Counted from the stretch's first letter, positions 10,085-20,254 are shown. The stretch is DNA of 25,911 nucleotides from Phallusia fumigata (GCA_008931825.1 QXVZ01005361.1:1-25911), one strand, 5' to 3'. Numbers and translations: made by a program. Notes: a model not told the origin generated them from the sequence alone.

Positions 10085-10610
10085 CAATTAGACAAAGTCT
10101 GACAGCAAAAAAAACTGTCAATCATGTACCTAATAAAACTTATTCCACTTTTTGCTGTATCCTGGTAAAGCATTTACTTTAACCTCACCAACCTGTGCTT
10201 GCGAAGTTCTTTATCACAGCAAATACGCGAACGTGTCAAGCATCACAGCAAATACGCGAACGTGTCAAGCGGTTTGTTTTTTTAGCATCGCCAGAAGTGG
10301 CGGACTATTAAGCGCGAAAGGAAACTGGCGTTGGAATACGGCAGCAACGTTCATTGGGTGAAAAAGTTCAAAGGCCGGTTTAGTCTCGGTACTATCACGG
10401 CGTCAAACTTGAAAACTCTCCACCAGTGATTATTGATGTGGTCATTCTTTGCCACGACACACAATTCGATTCGCGACACAGCAGCATACTACACACACGC
10501 GCATTTTTAACAGTGTTTTTGTCGTAAAAGGCACAAATATGACCGCACGTGAACTGATTTTATCCCAACTGCGGTTTGCAATTTGTGCTTAACTAAACAC
10601 CCAACAAATC
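10085..10610 (+). repeat. Dispersed repeat, copy C
   Basis: It has the same landmark order as copies A, B and D (TTTAACCTCACC, GTGTCAAGC, AGAAGTGGCGG, AAGCGCGAAAGGAAACTGGCG, ATGACCGCACGTGAAC). It lies 3' of and antisense to the sulfotransferase-like gene at 10765-11915. The segment joining it to that gene's stop codon also resembles the segment joining copy B to its gene, so gene and repeat duplicated together. Confidence 0.72.
10213..10270. repeat. Perfect tandem duplication, 2 x 29 bp
   Basis: The 29-base unit beginning ATCACAGCAAATACGCGAAC at 10213 is repeated without change at 10242. It lies inside dispersed repeat C and is absent from the other copies, so it is a recent local duplication. 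Confidence 0.9.
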
Positions 10611-10764
10611 TCAGTAAAAAGATCTCTTGATTGCAGTACAGCATATTTTTAACTAAAAATGTGCGGCGCTGAAAAAACTCAAGTCAAAATTTAAATTTAC
10701 ATTTGGTTTTAACAACAGGTAGGAATCTACTAAAAGAACAAAGCATAGATACCACGACAATTTG

Positions 10765-11915
10765 TTAATTTCTGAAAACTATGAAACATGCGGGTAAAAG
10801 AATTGCTACAAACAACGCAAGCAAGAAAATCGCCACTCTAGCTTCAAACATCATTTTTATCATGATTGGATTTTCTTCGGCTAAATCTTTGAACAAAGAA
10901 GATTTGACATTCTTGTGTGGAAAAGGAATGTCTGGAACATCAACTTCAAGAAACTTGCAAAACGGTTCCCAACCCTCTTCCACTCGAAAAACCAATAGTT
11001 TGTCCCGTGGAGCGTTCTGCAAAAAAACGTTTTTGACTGTAGGTTTTAAAATTCGATTAAATGATCCAACAACCAAAGAATACATCTAGTAACCAAATTT
11101 TCGTTGAAATAATATTGGAATCTGGTATATGAATTTGTAACTTACTTTCAATACGTCCGCATTGTGCTGTCGATGTTTGATTTTTAAAACAGTCTCGTTT
11201 ACAACGTGTGGGCTCCAATTGTAAGGCATGTTTGCGCCAAACTGAACACAGTCTACACGTAAAAACATGTTATGCCTACCAAACAACAACAAAAAGTCGA
11301 CACAACATTTATTGAAACCGTTGCTGTAACGTCTACACTTTGTATTTTTGCTTTGTACCTCGTGAATGTATCTTACATTTGACACAATGGCATTCGCTAC
11401 CAATTTATACACGTTACTTTAATGTAAAACTTAAAAACTGACGACTTTTCGTTTTCCTTACGTGCATTTCGAACTGTTTTTGCCATTTTTCGTCCAGTCG
11501 GTGTCACAGTCTTAGCAATGGCATACATTTTGTTCTCGTTGACGCTTGTAATCTGTCGCGTTAAGCTTTTTATCCAGATCTCTTCTTTGTCCCGAATCGT
11601 CAGCACTATCTGTAAACATCGAATATTTACATGAACACAAAGGAGTCGAAAAGAAATATTCACCTTGGCTTCTGGAAAAGCTTCGTGAATTTCTTTCCAG
11701 AAATACGAAGCTGGCGTGTCCATTACCACGTCGATGTTTTCGTACATGCGTCGAAAGAGCTCAGTGCTTCCACCTTTCGTCAAGATTTCGTTCCATTCCT
11801 TGCGATGGTAGAACAAATTTTCCATGAAGTCGTAAACGGTGTAACCCAGGTATTTGAATGCAGCATGAAGTGACTTAGTTCCTGTTTTGTTGTAACCTGC
11901 TACGATCACTTTCAT
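10765..11915 (-). CDS. Sulfotransferase-like protein (Sulfotransfer_4 type), copy 5, four exons
   Basis: Exons on the - strand are 11915-11664, 11609-11462, 11252-11146 and 11016-10765 (252+148+107+252 nt = 252 aa plus stop). Introns are 54, 209 and 129 bp, all GT-AG with the family phases (0, 1, 0). The loop is AGYNKTGTKS, with Asn where Pro is usual. Exon 2 starts IVLTIRDKEEIWIKS, exon 3 has CVQFGANMPYNW, and exon 4 has VEEGWEPFCKFL..VPDIPFPHKN with a terminal hydrophobic segment ending VFRN. It is the most divergent of the three closely related copies in exon 2. It is followed by the antisense dispersed repeat C, like its neighbour at 8379-9839. It is probably a membrane-anchored PAPS-dependent sulfotransferase; the acceptor is unknown. 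Confidence 0.9.
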
Positions 11916-12479
11916 ATTGGAACCCTAAAGTAAGTCTTGAAGACTATTAAAAACTTGAAACAAAATATAATCCTAATAAGATTCAGTAACAAATTTTCGC
12001 AAAACTACACATTTCATCATTAGGTAACACAACCTCTGTTTAGTTGCATTTGTCAGTTGTTTCAAACTAATCTCTGTACAAACGTTCGTTCGTGACAAGC
12101 ATCGGTTCGAGACCATGTTTATCGGTATGCCTTCAGACTTAGTCAACACTGGATATTCGCTGAAAGCAACTTTACCAGTCTTGGAACTGGTTAGGTGTAG
12201 GACCAAAAAGAATTTGCTTAACACAACTCTAAGGATTTTTTAAAACTTTGTGTTAATACACTATTAAAGCATTTAAATCCCAAGTTACGCAAGATACTTT
12301 TTGTCAGAAGGTATGGCCCTGGCACAGTTTTGATTGATGGCAATTAAATAGCATTTTACCGTGTTGCAATGGAACATTGAGGGTTAATTTCTCTTTTTGA
12401 ACCCGTTTCAGACCAAAAAATGTATTATCGTTACACAAGGACCGTGAATCTGACATTCTATTTAGTACTCATACATGCT
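11916..12479. other. Upstream flank of sulfotransferase copy 5, no gene seen
   Basis: A - strand frame at 11973-12224 has no recognisable domain or splice partners. The part nearest 11916 should include the promoter of the - strand gene. Nothing else is supported. Confidence 0.4.
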
Positions 12480-12890
12480 ATTTAACACTTTTCTGCACCA
12501 CTGCCATAGTATCCTGTGATTGCGTTTTATTTTAACTTAACTAGCCTGTTGTGGAAAAAAAACAGAAAATATGTGCATCTGTCCAGCACTGGCTATGTTG
12601 TTTTAACGTTAACGATTAACTTGAAGTGGCCGAGCATGGAGCGCGAAAGAAGGCTGGCGTTGGAAAAAGGCAGCAACGTTTACTGTGTAAAAAAGTTTGG
12701 TTTGCTTAAGCCGCAAATAAGGCAGCAAAGCGATAAAAAGCCATTCAAGCCACCATATATGTGCCCATACTTTACCACAACACACAATACGATTTGCGAC
12801 TTAACACACACAACACGCATTCGTGTTCACATCGTAAAAGGCAAAAACATGACCGCACATCTGTACTTAAGGATCCTGCAAAAGTAATAC
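12480..12890 (+). repeat. Dispersed repeat, copy D (orphan)
   Basis: It shows the landmarks TTTTAACTTAACTAGC, AAGTGGCCGAGCATGGAGCG, AAAGAAGGCTGGCGTTGG, AAAAAGGCAGCAACG and GGCAAAAACATGACCGCAC, matching copies A-C. It is open for 123 codons (12516-12887), but this frame is not kept in copies A-C. No sulfotransferase copy lies where the pattern predicts one (on the - strand above 12.9 kb). A further fragment with GGCATTGGAAAAAGGCAGCA sits at about 12975-13000. Confidence 0.7.
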
Positions 12891-13684
12891 GGCTAATATA
12901 CGTATAACACAAGCCTTTGTTCGCAGTCCAACATCTAGACAGTTAACACAAGGTAAAGACGTCTATGCTCCCAAAGACTGGCATTGGAAAAAGGCAGCAA
13001 GACCTATGATGGAACACCTCCTTATTATAACCCATTGCATGACAGGGTATAGGCTAGATTTAAGCAGTTCTGTGATTACAGCAGCAACCGCGGTTTGAAG
13101 TTATTGCTGACTGATCCCGGCGTAACAACAGTTTTGCATGTTGTCCTTAAAATCACAAAACTTTAGTCTACAACCGTGTCCCATTTTCTATGAATTTGCC
13201 ATCCATTTTCGCCGTAACTTGACTTCCAGTGTGCAGAATTCGTTCTGTTTCATGACACTCAGGTATTTGCATTTTGTAATCAAAAAGTTTATACTGGCAT
13301 ATACCCGTCGATTTTAATCATTTCGTGAGGGTTGCTTGTGGAAATTTAACTGTCTGTGCGTACCGCACTAGTATGGAACCATTCCCTGCAAGCCACTTCT
13401 TCCATGGTAAACTATGACGACCTCCTGACTAAATAAACACCGATGCGCGTCACTAACAATTGACAATACATCGTTAGACACAAATCACCAGCTGGGAAAT
13501 CCTGGCAATGAACCTGTTTATGTAAGTTCAAATTGGAGCACATAAATAATATTCGAAGACATTCCATAATTGGGTATTTTTATCAAAAATAATTCGTAAT
13601 GTTTCTATATCCAATAGTAGGGAAAAATCCTCGTCTTGTCATTTTGCCTGTATTTTATTAATATTTTGTTTACCAAAAACAGAA
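12891..13684. other. Intergenic, no gene seen
   Basis: Apart from a small fragment of the dispersed repeat near 12.97 kb, I see no open frame with splice signals and no repeat structure. Confidence 0.4.
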
Positions 13685-13790
13685 TGGCGTGGTGGAAAAC
13701 GTGATGAATTGAAAGATTGGGAAACCACGTATTCCCAATGCATTCAAATCAAACGAAATGTTTCATCATCTTCCATAAAGCGCAAAAACG
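13685..13790 (-). pseudogene. Decayed copy of the exon-like block at 14.1-14.25 kb
   Basis: On the - strand from about 13776 the frame gives MEDDETFRLI, a stop, then MHWEYVVSQSFNSS. The DNA is clearly similar to the - strand block at 14226-14150 (gaagatgatgaaaca...), with similarity falling off downstream. The stop replaces the Pro of the DETL..IP motif. It is probably a dead partial duplicate of the same IL-17-like C-terminal sequence. Confidence 0.4.
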
Positions 13791-14083
13791 TTGCCAACCG
13801 TAAAGAAATTTTTTGTTTGCTTGGGAAAAACAAAATAAGGACATTTGCAAGTAATGGCGAATTACATTGTTCTATTATATGTATATAATTTAGCTTGCTT
13901 TTACGCACCTAAATTAACAAATATGGTGAAAATGAACCTGTATTTTTTTAATATCGTTACCTTTGTCACAATCATTCCACCACATGCTATCTCTCAGTAT
14001 ACGATGTAATAGACAGCACAACCTTAAAGTTGTACAGGTTGGTGTGCTTCCAGTATAATTAAACTGGAAAAAATTCAACGTTA

Positions 14084-14260
14084 TTAACTGTTTATTATAG
14101 TTTTAGATTTGTTTATTGTTTTTAAACACACGTTTGTCAACACCTTGTTAAGATAAATCTTTCCAAAAGTTGTGCTCTGGGGAAAAACCCACTTTCTCAT
14201 TGGAATCACACGAAGTGTTTCATCATCTTCAAAGAAAGAGAAAATGAATGTTAGACAGGA
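14084..14260 (-). pseudogene. IL-17-like C-terminal fragment, probable pseudogene
   Basis: The - strand frame ending in TAA at 14084 reads EDDETLRVIPMRKWVFPQST and TFGKIYLNKVLTNVC, then a short tail. It aligns without gaps to the C-terminal part of the + strand gene at 15595-16313 (DETLKSIPVFSEV... TIFLKLPAAFEC): DETL, IP, the I-[FY]-L triplet and the final Cys keep exact spacing. No matching N-terminal part is visible, and an in-frame TAG lies upstream at about 14279-14281. A good pyrimidine tract plus AG precedes 14226, so a used exon with a different 5' partner cannot be excluded. Confidence 0.42.
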
Positions 14261-14465
14261 TGTTCTCTTTTTCAGCGCCTATCTGTTTACAACGAATCCT
14301 ACGGACAGTGTCGTTACATACACTTGACTAATTATTCAATATTGTTCCGCTCAAACCTGTAGCGTTTCAGGCGAAAAGGGCGCAGAACAATATGCCCTAG
14401 TACATGAGAAACGCAACATGCTAACGCACAAAACGAAATAAACACTGGTTGTTTGACCCAACAAA

Positions 14466-14572
14466 ATGTTACCAGGTGTATCAATAATTGCTTACAAACG
14501 TGATATCCCTACTCAAAGCGGTTGGGAGGAAATGTTTAGACATCAGAGAGAAATGGGCTACAATATTGTCAG
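14466..14572 (+). CDS. Candidate first coding exon of an unassigned small protein
   Basis: ATG at 14466 opens MLPGVSIIAYKRDIPTQSGW followed by EEMFRHQREMGYNIV, ending at a consensus donor (AG|GTGAGT, phase 2). An in-frame TGA lies shortly before the ATG. A phase-compatible acceptor near 14671 would continue in an open frame with the cysteine-rich RCLCRECTQSLN and then QDINDELEVCKMISLR, to a GTATGT donor at about 14778. A good acceptor at 14894 (CTTTCTTACAG) could follow. I do not recognise the protein. The RCLCREC run recalls the cysteine motif of some IL-17s, but the rest does not support that. Coding status is uncertain. Confidence 0.33.
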
Positions 14573-14799
14573 GTGAGTTCCGATGTTTGTTGGGGAAACC
14601 AGATTGTGAAACCGGCAGTGTCTTTATTGATGAATAAAAGCTTCTTTCGTTTGGCTCATCATGGTTATAAGCAGATGCCTGTGCCGTGAATGCACTCAAA
14701 GTTTGAACCTATACCAAAGAGGAACATTGCAGGATATAAACGACGAATTAGAAGTTTGTAAGATGATATCGTTAAGGGTATGTTGTACCAACTCAAAAA

Positions 14800-15588
14800 T
14801 GTTGGATATGTTTTCAAAAAGTGCAAAATAATGTAAATTTTGTTTTTCGTTTAGAAGGTTAAGCAGTGTCTCTTTTTCCTTGTGCTTTCTTACAGCAAAG
14901 AAATGTTCATGATTATAGTTATTAGATCTACAATTTTTACGAAAAAACTGTAATTAATTTGAATAACTAGTAATAGCTTCTACTGATTAGGATTAAATTG
15001 CTTCGTTTTGTTGTAGGTATACAACTATAATCCTTAAAATGAGTTTTCGCACATATTAAATGAGTTTTGTAATAACTAAAGCATAAATAAATCGTTTTTT
15101 TCGTTTCGCTAACACGGGAACAATCGAGAATTCACGTGAGTCATCAACAGGTATTCCCCATGGGGAACCACCTTGCTCTCAAACGTCAATTGTTAACGTA
15201 TCACAGACGCCGTGACGTAAAGTTCGTAAAGTTACACCAAGAAGATGTTGTAGTTATGAGGCAATACATTGCAGTAATATTTTACAACCAGCCTCGGAAG
15301 ACAAACATTGCTCTTTACTTAATTTAACTTTTACAACCTTAAGTTATCAAAATTACGTTTGGCGTTAGCGTGTATACAAAGGTGACGTGTTTGATTTGCG
15401 GCTGGCGGGTACGACAAGTGGCTACGTCTGTAGTTTGACATGCACGTTACTACGCAATTACACAAATTCAGTTCCCCTGAGAGTACAAACAATAGTTATT
15501 TTTGATGTATTTTTAGTAAATGTGTTTTCAACGCAAAAACAAGCGAAGTGCCGCACAATGTTAAATACGTTGCCTTGTGTTTGTTTAG
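14800..15588. other. Region upstream of the + strand IL-17-like gene
   Basis: An open frame at 15136-15327 has no recognisable domain. CACGTGA (near 15134) and GTGACGTAA (near 15212) resemble E-box and CRE-type sites and may belong to a promoter. No TATA box is obvious close to the start codon at 15595. Confidence 0.35.
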
Positions 15589-15594
15589 ATTTTC

Positions 15595-16313
15595 ATGCTA
15601 CTCATATTGATCGTCAGTTCCACTGTACTTTGTGTTAGACCAACTTTCTACAACCCTTTGAAAATTAGGAAGCTAATTGAGAAGGCTCAACTACGCGAAG
15701 ACCTAAGAAGGTGGGACTATAGTTCCAATGCCAAACTAACGTTGGTTCAACTTTTTGATTTTAAATTTAGTCTGATTTGGTTATACAATACCATTTTTAC
15801 AATCCAAGACTTCCTTCAGTATATTATCGCTTCTATAACTGTAACTTCGCCTCATTGGTCACATCCCAAATAAACTAGGAATCCTTCGAAGAAAAACTGA
15901 AAGGCGGAAGCTTTGGAAAATATAATAAAATTGGGACATAAGCCTAATAGGTCAATGGCTGCAGGCCATCGACAAAATTTAGAGTCTTTGTCACTTGTTT
16001 CAAACTGGTTCAAACAGATTGTTATGTGACGATTGTACCAGACGATTGCATTTCCAACATCAAGGGCTCTCCCCAGTGGAAGCAGGGTTTGTTGAATTGC
16101 AATAACATGGACCCTACCGCTCATCCGATCTCGATCGGGACCAAACACTGCTACCGACAAAAGAGCAGAGGTCAGTTGAAAAAAGATGAAACGCTGAAAA
16201 GTATTCCGGTTTTCAGCGAAGTTGCATTTGTGAAACGCAACAACGAAACTATATTTCTGAAACTTCCTGCAGCGTTTGAATGTATTCCGAAGCGCCAGGA
16301 ATTACAATGCTAA
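15595..16313 (+). CDS. Small secreted cysteine-rich protein, IL-17-like, two coding exons
   Basis: Exons are 15595-15710 and 15983-16313 (116+331 nt = 148 aa plus stop), with donor AAG|GTGGGA and acceptor TTTAG|A in phase 2. The N-terminus MLLILIVSSTVLCV is a signal peptide. The second exon carries C-x8-C-x16-C-x16-C-x43-C-x8-C. The C-terminal part (SIPVFSEVAFVKRN ... TIFLKLPAAFECI) follows the IL-17 strand pattern (VPI..EI.VLRR ... V.VGC.C), though the usual double Cys is single here. IL-17s are secreted dimeric cytokines that act through IL-17 receptors in epithelial and immune responses. A last exon at 21.3 kb on the opposite strand has almost the same spacing. An AATAAA lies at 16512. The IL-17 assignment is inference; secretion and exon structure are well supported. 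Confidence 0.65.
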
Positions 16314-16511
16314 TGTCAGCGAAAAATCCAAAGAGTTTATTCAACAATTGTTACTTTGTACTATTTATTGTGCTCGCTACAAGTTGCGTGGCTCAACAAC
16401 TATTTTCCTTTTTTTTAATTTATGTGCAAATGTTTTAACGTCGCGCAGCTATTTCCGGCTTTGTGATTGTTTCAGTGCAATTGTGTCGCTACGATTTCTT
16501 TCCCCAAGCGA

Positions 16512-16517
16512 AATAAA
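16512..16517 (+). promoter_or_regulatory. Polyadenylation signal AATAAA
   Basis: It lies about 200 bases after the stop codon of the IL-17-like gene and is the first AATAAA downstream of it. Confidence 0.5.
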
Positions 16518-16559
16518 CTCAACTCAACTTAACAACTGTATATTAACAGTATGTGTGTA

Positions 16560-17071
16560 GCCTACATATGTATTTAAACGACATATCTGTCCACTAAAGT
16601 AAAATTCCATCCTCGTGTTTGGTTGCCTATTTTAAAAATTTCTGTCAGATTCATATGGTTTGCTGTGCTGTTTTTCTATCCTGATAAGAAGTTACAAGGC
16701 TCTATTACCGTACGTACCACAATACGCAATATTTCACATGCATAGCCGTTTAATAAATAAATATCTAAATAAATAAAACAAATACTGCAGGCAGGTGACA
16801 TAAATAACACGAAGTAAAAAGGGAGAAGACGTGCACTGTTGACCACATGCACGGGCGTGAGTTTGTTTGTTTCACCAGAACATAATCGATGTTTTTATGA
16901 ATAACCTTAATTAAAATTATACAAAACACATTACGAATTTTTAAAAATACATGTCATTTCAGTCGTTTACAAAAATGGTCAAAAGGCTTTTTAAAATCGT
17001 CAAATCAGTTGTCAAAAAATGTGGAAAACTTCCTTGATCGGTCATCGATAAAAATCAAAACCAAAAATTGT
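16560..17071. other. Intergenic, no gene seen
   Basis: AT-rich spacer between convergent IL-17-like genes, with AATAAA-rich sequence at about 16750-16780. No coding or RNA feature is supported. Confidence 0.4.
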
Positions 17072-17978
17072 TTACATCCATGTGCCATAGTGAACACAGT
17101 CGCAAGAGTTGGGTAAGTTGAAAACAACAGTTGTGTTCCATCTGTTCTCGTTAAAAAAGGGGTAGAGAACTGATTTTATGCCGAAATACGCCCGATTTTC
17201 GCAGACGGGAGGTAAGGTACACCTTTTGCATGCCACAGAGTACATCTGGTGCTTTAAGTTCCTGCAGCGGAACATTCCCTTTGTCAAAGAGATCATCGGC
17301 GGCTGGTTGCCTTGATTTTGGCTTGGTTGAAAACAACACTCATACCGCTTCAGTTTACTGCATGTAAAACAAGAACTGCCGTTTAAACACATGTCTTTAC
17401 AGGATTTGAAAATCCAGCAGTACGATACATGAAGGATATTTCCCAAATTGTTGGTCACGACCCTAGGGATGCTTAAAATTTGAATGGATCGTTTGTTAAG
17501 ATGCTGTTGGCAGAAACGTTTCTCCTAATATTTGCTTGACAAGCTTCATGCACCTAAATAAACTGAATTAATTGCGTTTGATGTAAATTACTTCAAATAA
17601 ATCATTTTCAACTACTAACGAGTAGATATTTTGGGATCACGAATATAGATACATTATTTCGTTTGACAAACCATACCCAACCGATGGAGATAACCTACTC
17701 ACTTTCCCCACCAACATACAAATTGACAGCCCAAGTGCAACTGACTTGCGTTATTAAGTTCGAATTCTATGTGAAGTGATACTGACAAAGCATTCATGTT
17801 CATCTAAAATTTTGTTGTCAAAAATTTAGTGTCACGGTGTGAATGACCCACCTCACTTCACTGAAAGGCAAATCAAACGTCGCTTGTGCGAACAAACTTT
17901 GGTCGCATCCTGTTCCGGACACCTCATTGACGAGAATCAGTACGAAGGAAAGACAGATCAAAACGATTTTCTAAACAT
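17072..17978 (-). CDS. Small secreted cysteine-rich protein, IL-17-like paralogue 2, two coding exons
   Basis: On the - strand, exon 17970-17852 encodes a signal peptide (KIVLICLSFVLILVNEVSG) and ends SEV-AG|GTGGGT, phase 2. The last exon 17462-17072 begins after CCCTAG, also phase 2, and encodes about 130 residues ending with TAA. The C-terminal part has MYSVACKRC...C, FGIKSVLYPFF, TTVVFNLPNSCDCV. SCDCV resembles the IL-17 GC.C ending better than the sister genes do. The donor and phases match those of the + strand gene. The signal frame has no ATG: an ATG at 17978 is one base out of frame, with a run of four A between. The run may have lost a base (error or mutation), or a short exon may lie upstream (acceptor GTTTAG at 17971). 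A TATA-like box precedes it. Confidence 0.58.
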
Positions 17979-18033
17979 AACCACAAAATAAATCCTTTTC
18001 GCCGAAGACGAATAAAGTTTTTCGCAAAAGGCC

Positions 18034-18043
18034 GTATATAATC
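18034..18043 (-). promoter_or_regulatory. TATA-like box for IL-17-like paralogue 2
   Basis: The - strand reads GATTATATAC about 60 bases upstream of the ATG at 17978. That would place transcription start about 30 bases before the ATG and argues for a start near there. Confidence 0.4.
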
Positions 18044-18049
18044 TCCGGA

Positions 18050-20040
18050 AAACAAATTATAATTTGCTGTCAGAGATGTTTCGCAAATACACTTAGTATA
18101 AAGCCTGATTTGTGAAAAATATTTTGAAGCCTTGGTAAGTTTTTGGTTTTGAGGGGGTGGGGTGAAACAGTAAAAGAAACTAAGGTTTTTGTACAGTTTT
18201 TGCCAGAATATTTTAAACTTTGTAGAGAAAAAATCGATAACTACTCCAAATGCCTAAAATACTAACTACACACTTTCAAATGTTTTAAACCTTAGCTATA
18301 CGCAGAGCATGTAAAATATTATTTTATTAAATACTAAAACACTTGTTATCAGATTTTTTCAGATAGTTAGTCAATGACTTAGTAAAAGCCGGCTTTAAAC
18401 TCCGAACTCTTAAGAGTCGAATCGCGTTTGTAGAAAAACACCAGATGCAGAAAGTCGAGTTGTACAACGTTGGGAGCAGTCCAAACCGGTCACAACCTGG
18501 TTCTTTTAATCAGAACGAAACATTTTTAAGATCACGAAGCAACAAATAGTAATTATTAAAAACCGTTCGTTTTGAAAAACACGTTGACGTAAAGACTTAC
18601 CAACATCTTTACACTTGTTAAAAACTCCTCCAAACTTATTCGATCTTTTTCAGTTTATATTGTGTAAAAAGTTGTCTTCACTTAAAATATGACCAAGAGA
18701 ACGCCATAAAACTGACTAAGAGGACGCCAATTTATAGGGCGAAGGCTATTCAGAAGATATGTTTTTTCTTTTTCGACCATTTCTAAAAGAAAGAATAGCA
18801 GTGGCGATCGTTTCGGGCTGTCCATCTGTGGGTTTCTCATAGCAGCTGCGGTGATTTTACCGTATTCGTGACAATGAATGAAAACCGGGGCGCCTGGGGG
18901 ATTCCCCAACGATGTTATCGTGAATCACACATAACTGGTGTTTATTTTTTTAAGAGACCGTCACCCGAATGGTGTACGGTATTCGTATCCCCACATTTTA
19001 TTCTAGTTTCCCGTAGAACACCCTAAGTGGGTGTACAATTTTAGCTCAAGTTACAATCAGCGTTTATAAATTAGCTTATTGATAGGATCATTTAAAAGTA
19101 TTTTTAACTTTCATTGAGCCTTTTGGGAAAGATACGACTGGTATTTAGAATGCCTTATGTCACATTTTTGTCCCCTACTAGACAAGAAGTTGTGTAAAGC
19201 GATATTAAAGGTTAAGGACTGGTTTACTTAAAAAGAAATACTACACTTTTCATAAATAACTAAACTATAAAGCGGAAATTTCTTACTGGAAAGGAATTTC
19301 CCCCCAGTTTGGACCCATTGCCTTTGCTGGCTAAAAGTTTTTTCGGTTGCTTTAGAAAGGAAACGCATACCGAAACGTGACAATCAGTTGCTAAAGCATT
19401 ACTCCCATACACAAAATGTCTCCGAAACAGGTTTACATACCACGGCAAATGTTTCAAGTTGGGTTTTTAACAAGTGTGGTGCTGGTTTCAACACATAGTC
19501 CAGTATGTAACAATAAGTCAGTATACGTACGTACAATATTAAACACTAAAACAATGAAAACAAATATTTTTGACGTGATGAAATAAATGCTTAATTGACA
19601 GGGAAGCAATTGCAGAATTTGAAAAGAAGAAAAACTTCGATCCAGCTGCTTTAAATGCCTAAAGTTCGGAAGGTTGATATAGTGTAATATCAGTTTAAAA
19701 CAGTGTAATTTAAAACGCTGTAAGACATTAATGAACAATTATTGATTGCACTTTCGATTCATCCATGTCTGCAAATATTATTTGTTCCGAAATAAAGAGC
19801 AAAAAAAATGTAAAAATGTTTTTTGTCACATGGTTATCTTCATTTCACACAGACACTGAAAAGCAACTGTAAGTGATAAATTTCCGTATGAGACAGTAAA
19901 AAGTTGGACCACAGGAAAATAACACATTTTAGATTCCCTATTTAGATCATCATGTAAATATGACAACATCATTGTTGCCATCGCTGTGGCGTAATAAATG
20001 ATATATTTCCCCGGTATGGAATTCGTCGGGCTACTTCGGT
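18050..20040. other. Long intergenic stretch, no gene assigned
   Basis: Open frames on the - strand (18682-18909, 19260-19457, 19454-19738) have no recognisable domain. Two approximate copies of GACCAAGAGAACGCC about 22 bases apart lie near 18.69-18.73 kb. AATAAA occurs at 19791. I see no tRNA, repeat array or splice-consistent gene. Confidence 0.4.
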
Positions 20041-20091
20041 AGTTCCGCTTTTGTAAATAAACATTGCAACGTTTTATTTAACGGTGCGACA

Positions 20092-20211
20092 ATGGCCTAT
20101 CAAAACACATTGTATTTCTATTTCATTGTTGTCGGAGCATTGTCGGAGTCGAAATTCAAACGACGTTGGTCCGACCCCCAAGAAAGTGATGACAGCTTGG
20201 AAAACTTGTAG
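20092..20211 (+). CDS. Candidate 39-aa secreted micro-protein or signal-peptide exon
   Basis: ATG at 20092 sits in a good start context (ACAATGG) and encodes MAYQNTLYFYFIVVGALSES, a signal peptide, then KFKRRWSDPQESDDSLENL and TAG. The mature part would be 19 residues with a KRR site. AATAAA follows at 20255. Alternatively this is only a first exon: a GT after 116 coding bases (20208) gives phase 2, the same length and phase as the first exon of the IL-17-like gene at 15595. A GTGATG donor at 20185 could join the good acceptor CTCTTTCCAG at 20537 and give a short CDYNWFLPEF... continuation. I do not recognise the peptide. Confidence 0.42.
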   Translation: MAYQNTLYFYFIVVGALSESKFKRRWSDPQESDDSLENL

Positions 20212-20254
20212 CTGTTTTTACGCTAAACCATACACCAAACAAAAAAAATATGCA

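Noticed and set aside
12516..12887. 123-codon open frame on the + strand
   Set aside because: It lies wholly in dispersed repeat D, and the homologous frames in copies A, B and C are broken, so the openness is probably chance.
18682..18909. 75-codon - strand frame MGNPPGAPVFIHCHEYGKIT...
   Set aside because: No recognisable family, no signal peptide or splice partner; left as unassigned.
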